Origin: Rhizobium sp. CFBP 8762
GTDB lineage: Bacteria > Pseudomonadota > Alphaproteobacteria > Rhizobiales > Rhizobiaceae
Direction: 5' to 3'
Assembly: GCF_014841565.1 (NCBI RefSeq)
Contig: NZ_JACYUD010000005.1
Coordinates: 1 to 64,000 of the forward strand
Length of the DNA stretch: 64,000 bases
A model generated the notes under the pieces. It was not told the origin of the DNA. It worked only from the letters and a program-made list of their open reading frames with translations, and searched no databases. Positions 43,937-53,552 of this stretch are shown one piece after another. Position numbers and translations under genes: made by a program. Within the stretch, counting starts at the first letter, position 1. Each line of letters starts with the position of its first letter.

Positions 43937-45781
43937 ATGCAAAAGCGACAGCGGTGGATACGGACAATAGGAGCAATCTTTCTGTCATTGGCTGCATCCA
44001 TGCCACTGGTTTATGCGCAGGATCTGCAGTGGCGCACGGCCATTTCTACCATCGCTCCACCAAAATATGCTCCGGGTTTTAGCCGTTTCGATTATGTCAA
44101 CCCTGCCGTCACCAAAGGCGGCACGTTGCAGATTGGGTCTAATAACGACACGTTTGATTCGTTCAATTTCTTGCTTGCCAAGGGAGAAATGGCAGATGGG
44201 TTGGGCAATGTCTTCGAAACCCTGATGGTTCAGTCGCAGGATGAGATTTCATCCTCCTACGGCCTTTTGGCGGAAGCGGTGGCGTATCCAGACGATATAT
44301 CCAGCGCCACCTACCGGCTGCGTGCCGAGGCGCGATGGGCGGATGGAACGCCGGTCACACCTGAGGACGTGGTTTTTTCCTTTGAGAAATCCAAGGAATT
44401 GAACCCTCAGCTTCAGTTCTACTACACCCATGTGATGAAGGCGGAAAAGACCGGCGAACGGGACGTGACATTTACCTTTGCTGAGAAAAACAATCGCGAG
44501 CTTCCGGTGAGTGTTGGTCAGTTGACCATTGTGCCCAGGCATTGGTGGGAGGGGACGGATGCCAATGGCAACCGGCGCGATATTACCCGCACCACCCTGG
44601 AACCGCCCATGGGCTCGGGCCCCTACCGTATCGCGGATATGAAGCCGGGTGCCACCATCCGCTACGAGCGCCGCCCGGATTACTGGGGTGCCAATCTCAA
44701 TGTGAAGGTGGGGCACGATAATTTCGACACGCTCGTCTATAATTTCTTCAGCGACCGGGACGTGATGTTTCAATCCTTCCGCGCCGGAAATATTGATTAT
44801 TGGTGGGAAAACGCCGCCAAGCGATGGGCCACGGCGTACGACTTTCCAGCCATACGGGATGGACGCATAAAGCGCGAGGAACTGCTGAACGAATCCGCCA
44901 GCCGTGGCGTTATGGTAGGGTTCGTTCCAAATATGCGCCGGGAAAAGTTCAGTGACCCGCGTGTCCGTGAAGCGCTCAATTATGCCTTCGATTTCGAAGC
45001 GCTGAACCATCGCCTGTTCTATGATCTTTACAAGCGCATCGACAGTTTCTTCTTCGGCACGGAGCTCGCCGCCCAAGGCCTGCCCACGGGCCAAGAGCTG
45101 GACATTCTGGATTCCGTGCGTGACAAGGTGCCGCCAAGCGTCTTTACGAAGGCCTATACAAACCCGGTGGGTGGCGATCAGAACAGGATGCGGAATAATC
45201 TGCGCACAGCAATGGACCTGTTTGCGCAGGCTGGCTATGAAATGCGCAATGGTCGTATGACCAACACGCGCACGGGTGAGCCCTTCGGGTTCGAGATTTT
45301 GCTGCCCAGCAATATCATAGAGCGGGTGGCACTGCCCTACGCACAGAACCTGAAAAGCATTGGTGTTGCCGTGACGGTGCGTATTGTCGATGCGTCCCAG
45401 TACACCAACCGATGGCGCGCGCGCGACTATGACATGCTGTATAACGCCTGGGCTCAGTCGCTCAACCCCGGCAACGAGCAGGCGGAGTATTTCGGCTCTG
45501 CCGCCGCAGACCGCGAGGGGTCGGCAAACTATAGCGGCATCAAGGATGCAGGCGTGGATGCGCTTATTCAGAAGGTTATTTTTGCCAAGGATCGGGATGA
45601 TCTGATCGCCAGTGTCAAGGCGCTCGACCGGGTTCTGCTGGCTCATCACATCATCGTGCCGAGTTACGCCAGCCAGGCTTCCCGCATTGCCTACTGGACC
45701 CGTATCGCCCGCCCGCAGGACCTGCCGAAATATGGTCTTGGTTTTCCTGAACTCTGGTGGTCGGCAGATGCGCAGAAATGA
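43937..45781 (+). CDS. yejA: Oligopeptide/microcin C-type ABC transporter substrate-binding protein
   Basis: Family 5 periplasmic binding protein, 614 residues from the ATG at 43937 with AGGG upstream; earlier codons lack a signal. The signal peptide ends near residue 27 (VYAQ). The fold is evident from YVNPAVTKGGTLQIG, the SGPYRIADMKPG block and a C-terminal ELWWS. It resembles YejA, which in E. coli brings in microcin C and peptides and in Brucella helps resist antimicrobial peptides. Followed by its permeases and ATPase. Confidence 0.92.
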   Translation: MQKRQRWIRTIGAIFLSLAASMPLVYAQDLQWRTAISTIAPPKYAPGFSRFDYVNPAVTKGGTLQIGSNNDTFDSFNFLLAKGEMADGLGNVFETLMVQSQDEISSSYGLLAEAVAYPDDISSATYRLRAEARWADGTPVTPEDVVFSFEKSKELNPQLQFYYTHVMKAEKTGERDVTFTFAEKNNRELPVSVGQLTIVPRHWWEGTDANGNRRDITRTTLEPPMGSGPYRIADMKPGATIRYERRPDYWGANLNVKVGHDNFDTLVYNFFSDRDVMFQSFRAGNIDYWWENAAKRWATAYDFPAIRDGRIKREELLNESASRGVMVGFVPNMRREKFSDPRVREALNYAFDFEALNHRLFYDLYKRIDSFFFGTELAAQGLPTGQELDILDSVRDKVPPSVFTKAYTNPVGGDQNRMRNNLRTAMDLFAQAGYEMRNGRMTNTRTGEPFGFEILLPSNIIERVALPYAQNLKSIGVAVTVRIVDASQYTNRWRARDYDMLYNAWAQSLNPGNEQAEYFGSAAADREGSANYSGIKDAGVDALIQKVIFAKDRDDLIASVKALDRVLLAHHIIVPSYASQASRIAYWTRIARPQDLPKYGLGFPELWWSADAQK

Positions 45782-45901
45782 AGTGCTTGCCTTTGGCCGG
45801 TGTGCCGCCGACATTGCCCGTCAAACGAATCAAATTCCCAATGGACGGAGACAGACAGTCTTGACCATACCTGCCACCGACCGCACGAAACAGGACCGCT
45901 G

Positions 45902-46993
45902 ATGGGCGCGTATATTCTGCGCCGCCTGTTGCTGATGATACCGACAATTGTCGGCATCATGGCGATTTCCTTTGCTGTGGCACAATTTGCCCCCGGTGGG
46001 CCAGTGGAGCAGGTAATTTCCGATCTGACCGGGCAGAATGGCGGCGACCGGCTTTCCGGCGGGGGCGGTGACCTGACGGCGCAACAGAGCTTCTCAGAGG
46101 ATAGCGGCTCCAAATACCGGGGATCGCAGGGGCTGGACCCGGACTTTATTGCCAAGCTTGAAAAGCAGTTCGGTTTTGACAAGCCGCCGCTGGAGCGGTT
46201 CGGGCTGATGATGTGGAATTACATCCGCTTCGATTTTGGTGAAAGCTTCTATTCCAACACCCGGGTGGTGGATCAGATTATCGACCGGTTGCCGATTTCC
46301 ATTTCGCTTGGTGTTTGGATCCTGTTGTTTTCCTACATTATTTCGGTGCCGCTTGGCATTACCAAGGCGGTAAAGGACGGGTCTGCCTTTGATGTCTGGA
46401 CATCCGGCGTCATCATCGTCGGCTATGCGGTTCCAAGCTTCCTGTTCGCCATCATGCTGATTGTCGTTTTTGCGGGTGGGTCTTTCTATAGCTGGTTTCC
46501 GCAGCGCGGTCTGGTATCGGATAATTTTGCCGACCTGACCCTATGGGGCAAGATCGTTGATTACGCCTGGCACCTGACATTGCCGCTGCTGGCGCTGTCA
46601 TTGTCTGCCTTTGCCACAACCACGCTGCTGACGAAGAACTCTTTCATCGAGGAAATCCGCAAGCAATATGTGGTCACGGCGCGGGCCAAGGGGCTGGCCG
46701 AGCGCAAGGTGCTCTACGGCCATGTGTTTCGCAATGCCATGCTGATCATCATTGCGGGCTTTCCGGCAGCTTTCATATCGGCATTTTTTACCGGCTCGCT
46801 GATGATTGAGTATATCTTCTCACTCGATGGGTTGGGGCGGCTTGGCTACAACGCCATCGTCAAGCGCGATTACCCCGTCGTCTTTGCCACGCTGTTTATC
46901 TTCTCGCTGATGGGCCTCGTCGTGGGGCTGATTTCGGACCTGATCTACACCTGGGTAGATCCGCGCATCGATTTTGACCGGAGGGACGTGTGA
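45902..46993 (+). CDS. yejB: Microcin C/oligopeptide ABC transporter permease YejB
   Basis: Inner-membrane permease, 363 residues, from the ATG at 45902 with AGGA upstream. The start leaves a 120-base gap after yejA; upstream in-frame codons are hydrophilic. The DppB-like first segment (YILRRLLLMIPTIVGIMAISF) is followed by a periplasmic loop of YejB type (about residues 35-90), and the EAA loop is TARAKGLAERKVLYGHVFRNA. Its stop overlaps the yejE start region. Confidence 0.93.
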   Translation: MGAYILRRLLLMIPTIVGIMAISFAVAQFAPGGPVEQVISDLTGQNGGDRLSGGGGDLTAQQSFSEDSGSKYRGSQGLDPDFIAKLEKQFGFDKPPLERFGLMMWNYIRFDFGESFYSNTRVVDQIIDRLPISISLGVWILLFSYIISVPLGITKAVKDGSAFDVWTSGVIIVGYAVPSFLFAIMLIVVFAGGSFYSWFPQRGLVSDNFADLTLWGKIVDYAWHLTLPLLALSLSAFATTTLLTKNSFIEEIRKQYVVTARAKGLAERKVLYGHVFRNAMLIIIAGFPAAFISAFFTGSLMIEYIFSLDGLGRLGYNAIVKRDYPVVFATLFIFSLMGLVVGLISDLIYTWVDPRIDFDRRDV

Positions 46994-48129
46994 CCATGAC
47001 ACGTGTCTCTCAAGTGAATGCACCGCCAAGAACCGGTCTGTTTTCTCCAATCAGCCTTCGCCGCTGGGGAAATTTCAAGGCGAACCGGCGCGGCTACTGG
47101 TCGTTCTGGATTTTTGCCGTCCTGTTCGGCTTGAGCCTTTGCGCTGAACTGATTGCCAATGATCGGCCCATCATTGCCTCATACAAGGGTGAAATCCTGT
47201 TTCCCGTGGCGGTTGATTACCCCGAGGAAAAGTTCGGCGGGTTTCTGGCGCAGACGGATTATCGTTCGGATTTCATACAGAACGAGATTGACGCGCATGG
47301 CTGGACCATCTGGCCGCCCATCCGCTACTCCTACCAGACCGCCAACGCCTACATCCCGCATTCCGCTCCGACACCGCCCGTTTGGCTGCTGAGCAGGCAA
47401 GACCGCTGCGCGGGTTACCCGCAGGGGGTGAATGATCCCGAGTGCCGTCCTGCCAATTTCAACTGGCTTGGAACGGATGATCAAGCGCGCGATGTGGCGG
47501 CGCGGATCATCTACGGTTTTCGAATTTCCGTGCTGTTCGGGCTTATTCTCACCGCGCTGTCGGCGTTGGTGGGGGTAACGGCCGGGGCGGTGCAGGGGTA
47601 TTTCGGCGGCTGGACGGATCTGTTGATGCAGCGCTTTATTGAGATCTGGTCGTCCATGCCGGTGCTCTATATTCTGCTGATCATTGCGGCCGTGCTGCCG
47701 CCGGGCTTTGGTGTGCTGCTTGGCATCATGCTTCTATTTTCCTGGGTCGGGTTTGTCGGCATTGTGCGGGCAGAGTTCCTGCGGGCGCGCAATTTTGAAT
47801 ATGTGAACGCCGCGCGCGCCTTGGGCGTGGGCAATGTCACCATCATGTTCCGGCACCTGCTGCCCAATGCCATGGTGGCGACGCTGACGTTTCTGCCCTT
47901 TATCCTGTCCGGCTCCATCACCACGCTGACCTCGCTGGACTTTCTCGGCTTCGGCATGCCGCCGGGGTCTCCGTCGCTGGGCGAACTGATTTCTCAGGGA
48001 AAAACCAATATCGAGGCGCCCTGGTTGGGGTTGACGGCGTTTTTCGTGCTGTCGATCATGCTGTCCTTGCTGATTTTTGTCGGCGAGGCAACGCGCGATG
48101 CCTTTGATCCCAGAAAGACATTCCGGTGA
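46990..48129 (+). CDS. yejE: Microcin C/oligopeptide ABC transporter permease YejE
   Basis: Second permease, 379 residues from GTG at 46990; ATG at 46996 is equally plausible given GGAGGG at 46979-46984. The N-terminus (RRWGNFKANRRGYWSFWIF) is typical of YejE/DppC. The large periplasmic insertion between segments 1 and 2 (about residues 55-155, containing YPEEKFGGF and two cysteines) is characteristic of YejE. The EAA loop reads NAARALGVGNVTIMFRHLLPNA. A GTGA overlap links it to yejF. Confidence 0.93.
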   Translation: MTMTRVSQVNAPPRTGLFSPISLRRWGNFKANRRGYWSFWIFAVLFGLSLCAELIANDRPIIASYKGEILFPVAVDYPEEKFGGFLAQTDYRSDFIQNEIDAHGWTIWPPIRYSYQTANAYIPHSAPTPPVWLLSRQDRCAGYPQGVNDPECRPANFNWLGTDDQARDVAARIIYGFRISVLFGLILTALSALVGVTAGAVQGYFGGWTDLLMQRFIEIWSSMPVLYILLIIAAVLPPGFGVLLGIMLLFSWVGFVGIVRAEFLRARNFEYVNAARALGVGNVTIMFRHLLPNAMVATLTFLPFILSGSITTLTSLDFLGFGMPPGSPSLGELISQGKTNIEAPWLGLTAFFVLSIMLSLLIFVGEATRDAFDPRKTFR

Positions 48130-49763
48130 GTGATGTGACAGAGCCTCTGCTTTCCATTCGCGATCTGTCCGTCGCTTTCCATCAGGGCGGCAAGACGACG
48201 CTGGCCGTCGACAGCGTTTCGTTCGATATTCAGCGTGGTGAGGTGCTGGCGCTGGTGGGCGAGTCCGGCTCCGGCAAATCGGTGACCGCCAATTCCATTC
48301 TGAAACTTCTACCCTATCCGGCGGCAAGCCATCCCGGTGGCAGCATCCTGTTCAAGGGGCAGGATTTGATGCGAGCCACGGATGCGGACCTGCGCCGGGT
48401 GCGCGGCAACGACATCACCATGATATTTCAGGAGCCGATGACGTCGCTCAATCCGCTTCACACAATCGAGAAGCAGATTGCAGAAATTCTGGCCCTTCAC
48501 GGCGAGGTGTCGGTTAAGACCGCACGCGCCCGCGTGCTGGAACTGCTGAACCAGGTGGGCATCCGCGAGCCGGAAAAGCGGCTGGCGGCTTACCCGCATG
48601 AGCTATCCGGCGGGCAGCGCCAGCGCGTGATGATTGCCATGGCACTCGCCAATCGCCCGGAACTGCTGATTGCCGATGAGCCGACCACAGCACTTGATGT
48701 TACAGTGCAGGCGCAAATCTTGAAGCTGCTGAAAGACCTTCAGGTCCAGCATGGCATGTCCATGCTGTTCATTACCCATGATCTTGGAATCGTGCGCAAA
48801 TTTGCCGACCGCGTCTGCGTGATGACCGGCGGCAAAATCGTCGAGTCCGGTCCGGTCGTCGAAATTTTTGATAATCCCCGTCATGCCTATACCCGGCATT
48901 TGCTGACGTCCGAGCCCAAGGGGACGCCACCGGCGCGCGACGCAGCAAAGCCTGTCGTGCTGGAAGCCACTGATGTGAAAGTGTGGTTTCCGATTAAAGC
49001 CGGGTTCATGCGCCGGGTCGTGGACTATGTGAAGGCGGTGGATGGCATCGACATGCGCTTGCGCGCCGGGCACACGCTGGGCGTGGTGGGCGAATCCGGC
49101 TCCGGCAAGACGACGCTCGGATTGGCGCTGACACGGCTGATCGCCTCCAAGGGGCGCATCGCCTTCGTCGGCAAGGATATTCAGGACTATCGTTTTGCCC
49201 GGATGAAGCCGCTGAGAGCACGAATGCAGGTGGTGTTTCAGGATCCGTTCGGCTCTCTTAGTCCGCGTATGCCCATCGCCGATATCATTGCCGAGGGTCT
49301 GGCAATCCATGAAAGCGGGCTGTCGGCCACCGAGCGGGACCGGCGCGTGGCACAGGCGCTGGAAGAAGTGGGGCTTGATCCGGCGACACGCTGGCGGTTT
49401 CCCCATGAGTTTTCCGGCGGGCAGCGCCAGCGTGTCGCCATTGCCCGCGCCATGGTGCTGAAACCGAAATTCGTCATGCTGGACGAGCCGACCTCGGCGC
49501 TGGATATGAGCGTGCAGGCGCAGGTGGTGGATCTGCTCCGCGATCTGCAACGCCGCCACGATCTTGCCTACCTCTTTATCAGCCACGATCTCAAAGTCGT
49601 TCGTGCGCTTGCCAATGACATGATCGTCATGCGGCTGGGCAAGGTCATGGAGCAAGGTCCTGCCGATGAGATTTTCGATGCACCACAGCACGCCTATACG
49701 CAGGCGTTGATGGCGGCGGCTTTCAATCTGGAAGCTGTCACGTCCAGCGTCATCCGTGAGTAG
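48126..49763 (+). CDS. yejF: Microcin C/oligopeptide ABC transporter ATP-binding protein YejF (two ATPase domains)
   Basis: Fused double ATPase, 545 residues, GTG start overlapping yejE. Domain 1 has Walker A GESGSGKS (45-52), [12 protein letters not shown] and [12 protein letters not shown]; domain 2 (from about residue 280) has [20 protein letters not shown] and [11 protein letters not shown]. Both carry the oligopeptide-family C-terminal patch ([16 protein letters not shown]). It powers import through YejBE. Confidence 0.95.
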   Translation: MSDVTEPLLSIRDLSVAFHQGGKTTLAVDSVSFDIQRGEVLALVGESGSGKSVTANSILKLLPYPAASHPGGSILFKGQDLMRATDADLRRVRGNDITMIFQEPMTSLNPLHTIEKQIAEILALHGEVSVKTARARVLELLNQVGIREPEKRLAAYPHELSGGQRQRVMIAMALANRPELLIADEPTTALDVTVQAQILKLLKDLQVQHGMSMLFITHDLGIVRKFADRVCVMTGGKIVESGPVVEIFDNPRHAYTRHLLTSEPKGTPPARDAAKPVVLEATDVKVWFPIKAGFMRRVVDYVKAVDGIDMRLRAGHTLGVVGESGSGKTTLGLALTRLIASKGRIAFVGKDIQDYRFARMKPLRARMQVVFQDPFGSLSPRMPIADIIAEGLAIHESGLSATERDRRVAQALEEVGLDPATRWRFPHEFSGGQRQRVAIARAMVLKPKFVMLDEPTSALDMSVQAQVVDLLRDLQRRHDLAYLFISHDLKVVRALANDMIVMRLGKVMEQGPADEIFDAPQHAYTQALMAAAFNLEAVTSSVIRE

Positions 49764-49772
49764 GAACATACA

Positions 49773-50732
49773 ATGTCATTGAAGCCAAGCGTGATCGTTG
49801 ATCTGAAAATGAATCCGGAGAGCGTACGGGACGCGCTGCAAACAGTGTTTCACGGGCGCGAGGTGATCAACCTGGCCGATGACACCGCGACCCCGCACGC
49901 TGTTTCGGATGCTGCCTATGCCGTCGTCTGGAAACCGTCTGCCGATCTGTTTCAGCGGGCAACGGGCCTGAAAGTTGTGTTTTCCGGCGGTGCCGGGGTG
50001 GACCACGTTTTGAAACTGCCGGGTTTGCCGGATGCACCACTCGTACGGTTTGTCGACCCGACGCTGACCACGCGCATGAGCGAATGGGTGGTGATGCAGT
50101 GTCTCATGCACTTGCGTCAACATGCTACCTATCAGGCGCAGGCACGGCAGCGCGAATGGAACGAACGTGCGCAACCTGAAGCACGCGAGGTGACCGTGGG
50201 CGTGATGGGTCTGGGCGTTCTGGGACAAGATGCGGCCCGCAAGCTGCAGATTATGGGCTTCAAGGTCATCGGTTGGTCGCGTACGCGCAAATCCATTGAC
50301 ACAATGGACACTTATGACCAGTCCGGGCTCGACGTTTTTCTGGCCCGCACAGATATTCTGGTTGGGCTGCTACCGCTGACGGCGGAGACAACTGACATTT
50401 TCGATGGGTCGCTGTTTGCCAAACTCAACCAATCCGGGCCGCTGGGTGGGCCAGTCTTCATAAATGGAGGGCGCGGCGGTAGTCAGGTGGAGCGGGATAT
50501 CGTGAGCGCGCTCGATAACGGTACGCTCAAAGGGGCATCGCTGGATGTCTTCGAACAGGAACCGCTACCGCGTGACAGTGTGTTGTGGGGATACGATCAG
50601 GTTTATATCACACCCCATGCGGCGGCGGCGTCGGATGTCCACGCGTTGTTCAGACATGTCTCCCGGCAGATCGACCGCTTTGAAAATGGCTTGCCACTGG
50701 AGCATGTGGTGGACCGGAATAACGGCTATTAA
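49773..50732 (+). CDS. ghrA: Glyoxylate/hydroxypyruvate reductase A
   Basis: GhrA-type D-2-hydroxyacid dehydrogenase, 319 residues, nine bases after yejF. It reduces glyoxylate and hydroxypyruvate with NADPH. The Rossmann motif is VMGLGVLGQDAARKLQIMG; the substrate-binding and catalytic elements are FSGGAGVDH, NGGRGGSQ and LDVFEQEPLP with histidine in ITPHAAA. It may be transcribed with yejABEF. The 3' end overlaps the NlpC/P60 stop by four bases, tail to tail. Confidence 0.92.
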   Translation: MSLKPSVIVDLKMNPESVRDALQTVFHGREVINLADDTATPHAVSDAAYAVVWKPSADLFQRATGLKVVFSGGAGVDHVLKLPGLPDAPLVRFVDPTLTTRMSEWVVMQCLMHLRQHATYQAQARQREWNERAQPEAREVTVGVMGLGVLGQDAARKLQIMGFKVIGWSRTRKSIDTMDTYDQSGLDVFLARTDILVGLLPLTAETTDIFDGSLFAKLNQSGPLGGPVFINGGRGGSQVERDIVSALDNGTLKGASLDVFEQEPLPRDSVLWGYDQVYITPHAAAASDVHALFRHVSRQIDRFENGLPLEHVVDRNNGY

Positions 50733-51580
50733 CGAACGGGACGGCGGTATCCGGTTGGCTCATGGTAGAGCCAACTGACTCGCTGGATCGCATCGTCCAG
50801 CGGTTCGCAGGCAACGCTCATGCTGTGGCCGTTGGCGTGGATGATGCTGTCATGATCCAGCATGATTGCCACATGGCCCTTCCAGAACACCAGATCGCCA
50901 CGTTGCAACTCGTCCTTTTCTATGGCTGTGCCGAATGCCGCCTGCATGTCGGAATCACGCGGTGCGGCGATGCCCGCCATCATCAGGCTCAGTTGGACAA
51001 GCCCCGAGCAATCGATCCCGAAGCCGGAACGGCCACCCCAGAGATAGGGCGTTTCGATAAACCGCGCAGCAATCGAAACGTAATCCCGTGATACGAATTG
51101 GCCTATCGGAATGCAGTGGTTGGCAATGACGGACTGCCCCGTTGAAAGCGTGAAATAGTCGGTGCCGCGTGTTTCGCTGCTGCCCGTCACCACCACACGG
51201 CTGCCCATGGACAGGGGAAATACAACCGGGCTTCGCAGATCGCCGCTGGAATAGGCGAAGGTGCGGGGAGCCGTAATCAGGTGGGTCGGTTGCGCGTTGC
51301 TGCTGCTAAGGTCCGTCTGCTGGAGGTAGCCAACATAGCCATCCACTTCCGATAGGATCCACGCCCAGCCATCCTCTTCATCCAGCACCCGCACCGGTTC
51401 ACCGTAGAGAAGTTGCGTATCAATGCCAATTTGCCCATTGGGACGCTGGCGGAGGTCGGCGACCGGCACGGTCACGTGGGCGCTATGACCTTCGGTAAAG
51501 CGACCTGCTTCCACCATACCCTCCAATCGTGCGTCTGCCAGATCGGAGCGATAGGCATTCAAGCGTCTGTCGAGCGGCAT
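50729..51580 (-). CDS. NlpC/P60 cysteine peptidase with SH3-type N-terminal domains
   Basis: C40 peptidase, 283 residues, probably cleaving gamma-D-Glu-mDAP peptide bonds. No clear signal peptide is seen. One or two SH3-like domains occupy about residues 30-165 (ADLRQRPN, GEPVRVLDEEDGWAWIL). The catalytic domain has the cysteine in GFGIDCSGLVQLSL, the histidine in GHVAIMLD and a third polar residue, His, in IIHANGHSM. It is the last of three minus-strand genes with the MarR-type regulator and M17 aminopeptidase, which could use its dipeptide products (inference). Confidence 0.88.
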   Translation of the reverse strand: MPLDRRLNAYRSDLADARLEGMVEAGRFTEGHSAHVTVPVADLRQRPNGQIGIDTQLLYGEPVRVLDEEDGWAWILSEVDGYVGYLQQTDLSSSNAQPTHLITAPRTFAYSSGDLRSPVVFPLSMGSRVVVTGSSETRGTDYFTLSTGQSVIANHCIPIGQFVSRDYVSIAARFIETPYLWGGRSGFGIDCSGLVQLSLMMAGIAAPRDSDMQAAFGTAIEKDELQRGDLVFWKGHVAIMLDHDSIIHANGHSMSVACEPLDDAIQRVSWLYHEPTGYRRPVR

Positions 51581-51588
51581 TGTGAATC

Positions 51589-51939
51589 CTATACAATCAG
51601 TGTGCGGCCTCGATCTATAATCAGATCGCCGAATTTTTCCAGATATAGCGCACCGGCAACGGTGCGTTTGATGATGACATTGCGTCTATCGCGCTCATCA
51701 CGCACGCGGTTAACCAGACCCATTTCCCCCATTGTATCCAGCGCACGGGTAATCACAGGCTTGGTGACCCCCAATGTGGTGGCAAGGCCGCGCACGGTAT
51801 GCGGCGGCGGCACCAGATAGATATGCAGAAGAATCGACCATTGCCGCATGGTCAGGTCTGGGTCGTTATCCTGCACGTGACGCAGCGCAACCGCGTGCCA
51901 CAGACCCAGCGCCTGCGATGGATTGAGTTCAACCGGCAT
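51589..51939 (-). CDS. Small MarR-type winged-helix regulator
   Basis: 116 residues, shorter than the usual 140-150 for MarR. The winged helix is complete (LTMRQWSILLHIYL, TVRGLATTLGVTKPVITRALDTMGEMGLVNRVRDERDRRNVIIKRT), but the flanking dimerisation helices are reduced. It starts 58 bases after the M17 aminopeptidase stop and ends eight bases before the NlpC/P60 gene. Ligand and targets are unknown; self-regulation of this operon is a guess. Confidence 0.78.
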   Translation of the reverse strand: MPVELNPSQALGLWHAVALRHVQDNDPDLTMRQWSILLHIYLVPPPHTVRGLATTLGVTKPVITRALDTMGEMGLVNRVRDERDRRNVIIKRTVAGALYLEKFGDLIIDRGRTLIV

Positions 51940-51996
51940 GAGCGCCTCCGACGATAGTACCTGACATTACCATCGGATCGTTACGCAACCGTTTCG

Positions 51997-53385
51997 TTAG
52001 CCAGCGATATGGCGAATATGCTCGTAAAGTGCGCGGATCGCCTGTGCCTCGCCGCCGATCGGTCCGTGAGGACGCTCGGTCGGTGCCCAGCCGAAGATAT
52101 CAAGATGCACCCAGCTCGGTGCTTTCTCGACAAACCGCTTAAGGAACAGCGCCGCCGTAATGGCACCGGCCATGCCGCCAGCAGGCGCATTGGTCAAATC
52201 CGCGATGCGCGACGTCACATCTTTCTCATAGCCCTTGTAGAGGGGAAGGCGCCAGATCGGGTCATCCACCGCATCGCTGGCTTTGGAAAGGCTGACGGCA
52301 AGCTCTTCGTCATCGGTAAAGAAGGGTGGTAAATCCGCACCCAACGCGACCCGGGCCGCACCCGTCAGGGTTGCCATATCGATGAGCAGATCGGTTTCTT
52401 CCTCATCGGCATAGGTCAAAGCATCAGCCAGAATCAAGCGGCCTTCCGCATCGGTGTTGTCGATCTGCACAGTGAGACCCTTGCGGCTTTTGTAGATATC
52501 ACCGGGGCGGAAAGCATCGGCAGAAATCGAGTTTTCCACCGCTGGCACCAGCACGCGCAGGTCCACATTCAGCCCGGCATCCATGATCATCAGCGCCAGA
52601 CCCATGACATTGGCGGCTCCGCCCATATCCTTCTTCATCAGAAGCATGGAGGATGACGGCTTGATATCCAGCCCGCCGGTATCGAAGCAAACACCTTTGC
52701 CAACCAGCGTGATCTTGCGGCCCCCGCTGTTGCCCCAGCGCATTTCCAGTAAACGCGGTGCTTGCGCGCTTGCGCGTCCCACCGTGTGTATCAGCGGAAA
52801 GTTTTGCGACAGAAGCTCATCACCCGCAATTACGGAAACCTGTGCATCGTAATGAGCGCCCAGTGCGCGGAACGCCGCTTCCAGCGCATCCGGCCCCATA
52901 TCGTTGGTGGGGGTGTTGATGAGATCGCGGGCGAGAAAACTTGCGGCAAGTTGCCTGTCGATATCGGCCCCATCCGCATCGACAGGGCGACGCAGCAGAG
53001 GCCGGTCGTCCTTGATTTCCTTATACGTCTCGAACCGGTAGCTTCCCAAGCCGAAGCCCAGCGACAGCCGCTCCGGGGTCAGCGGTGCGGTTTCAATGTG
53101 CCACTGTCCGGCAGGCAGGGTGCGCGCAAGGCGGCCGGTGATGAAGGGTGCGATGGCCGGTGTTTTTCCAAGCCCGAACAGCGCGCCTCCAAGGCTGCCA
53201 TCCTGCGCAGGTAACAACAGCACCGCACCGGATTCGGCCTTGAAGCCGGTTTTGCGGGCCCAGTCCAGCGCGACGGGGTCGATATTGTCAGCCTCGATAT
53301 TGTCAGGCGTAACGGCAAAAACCGGCAAGGTTGCCCCCTCATCGGTGAAGGGGGAGGGGCGGGAAATATACTGGTAGGGAGCCAT
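51997..53385 (-). CDS. M17 leucyl aminopeptidase family protein
   Basis: Cytoplasmic dinuclear zinc aminopeptidase, 462 residues from the ATG at 53385. Metal-binding motifs of M17 are visible: GKGVCFDTGGLDIK with its lysine and aspartate, KKDMGGAANVMG, and the signature NTDAEGRLILADAL. It trims N-terminal residues from peptides. It heads the aminopeptidase-MarR-NlpC operon. Confidence 0.93.
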   Translation of the reverse strand: MAPYQYISRPSPFTDEGATLPVFAVTPDNIEADNIDPVALDWARKTGFKAESGAVLLLPAQDGSLGGALFGLGKTPAIAPFITGRLARTLPAGQWHIETAPLTPERLSLGFGLGSYRFETYKEIKDDRPLLRRPVDADGADIDRQLAASFLARDLINTPTNDMGPDALEAAFRALGAHYDAQVSVIAGDELLSQNFPLIHTVGRASAQAPRLLEMRWGNSGGRKITLVGKGVCFDTGGLDIKPSSSMLLMKKDMGGAANVMGLALMIMDAGLNVDLRVLVPAVENSISADAFRPGDIYKSRKGLTVQIDNTDAEGRLILADALTYADEEETDLLIDMATLTGAARVALGADLPPFFTDDEELAVSLSKASDAVDDPIWRLPLYKGYEKDVTSRIADLTNAPAGGMAGAITAALFLKRFVEKAPSWVHLDIFGWAPTERPHGPIGGEAQAIRALYEHIRHIAG

Positions 53386-53552
53386 TCGAAGTACCTTCGC
53401 AATCACCGGAACTGATTGGGTATAGAATAGAGCCGATGGCTGCAAATCAAGCGGTGTTTCTGCGTTAACGCTCTATTAGGGTTAACCAATTATTGATTTC
53501 AGGGAGATTCGGGCGGGCAATGCGTGGTCCGCAAAGGCGTTAGGGAGCCGAA

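Noticed and set aside
48603..49769. 388-codon minus-strand frame over yejF
   Set aside because: Antisense shadow (His- and Gln-rich), no start signal, and yejF is complete with both ATPase domains.
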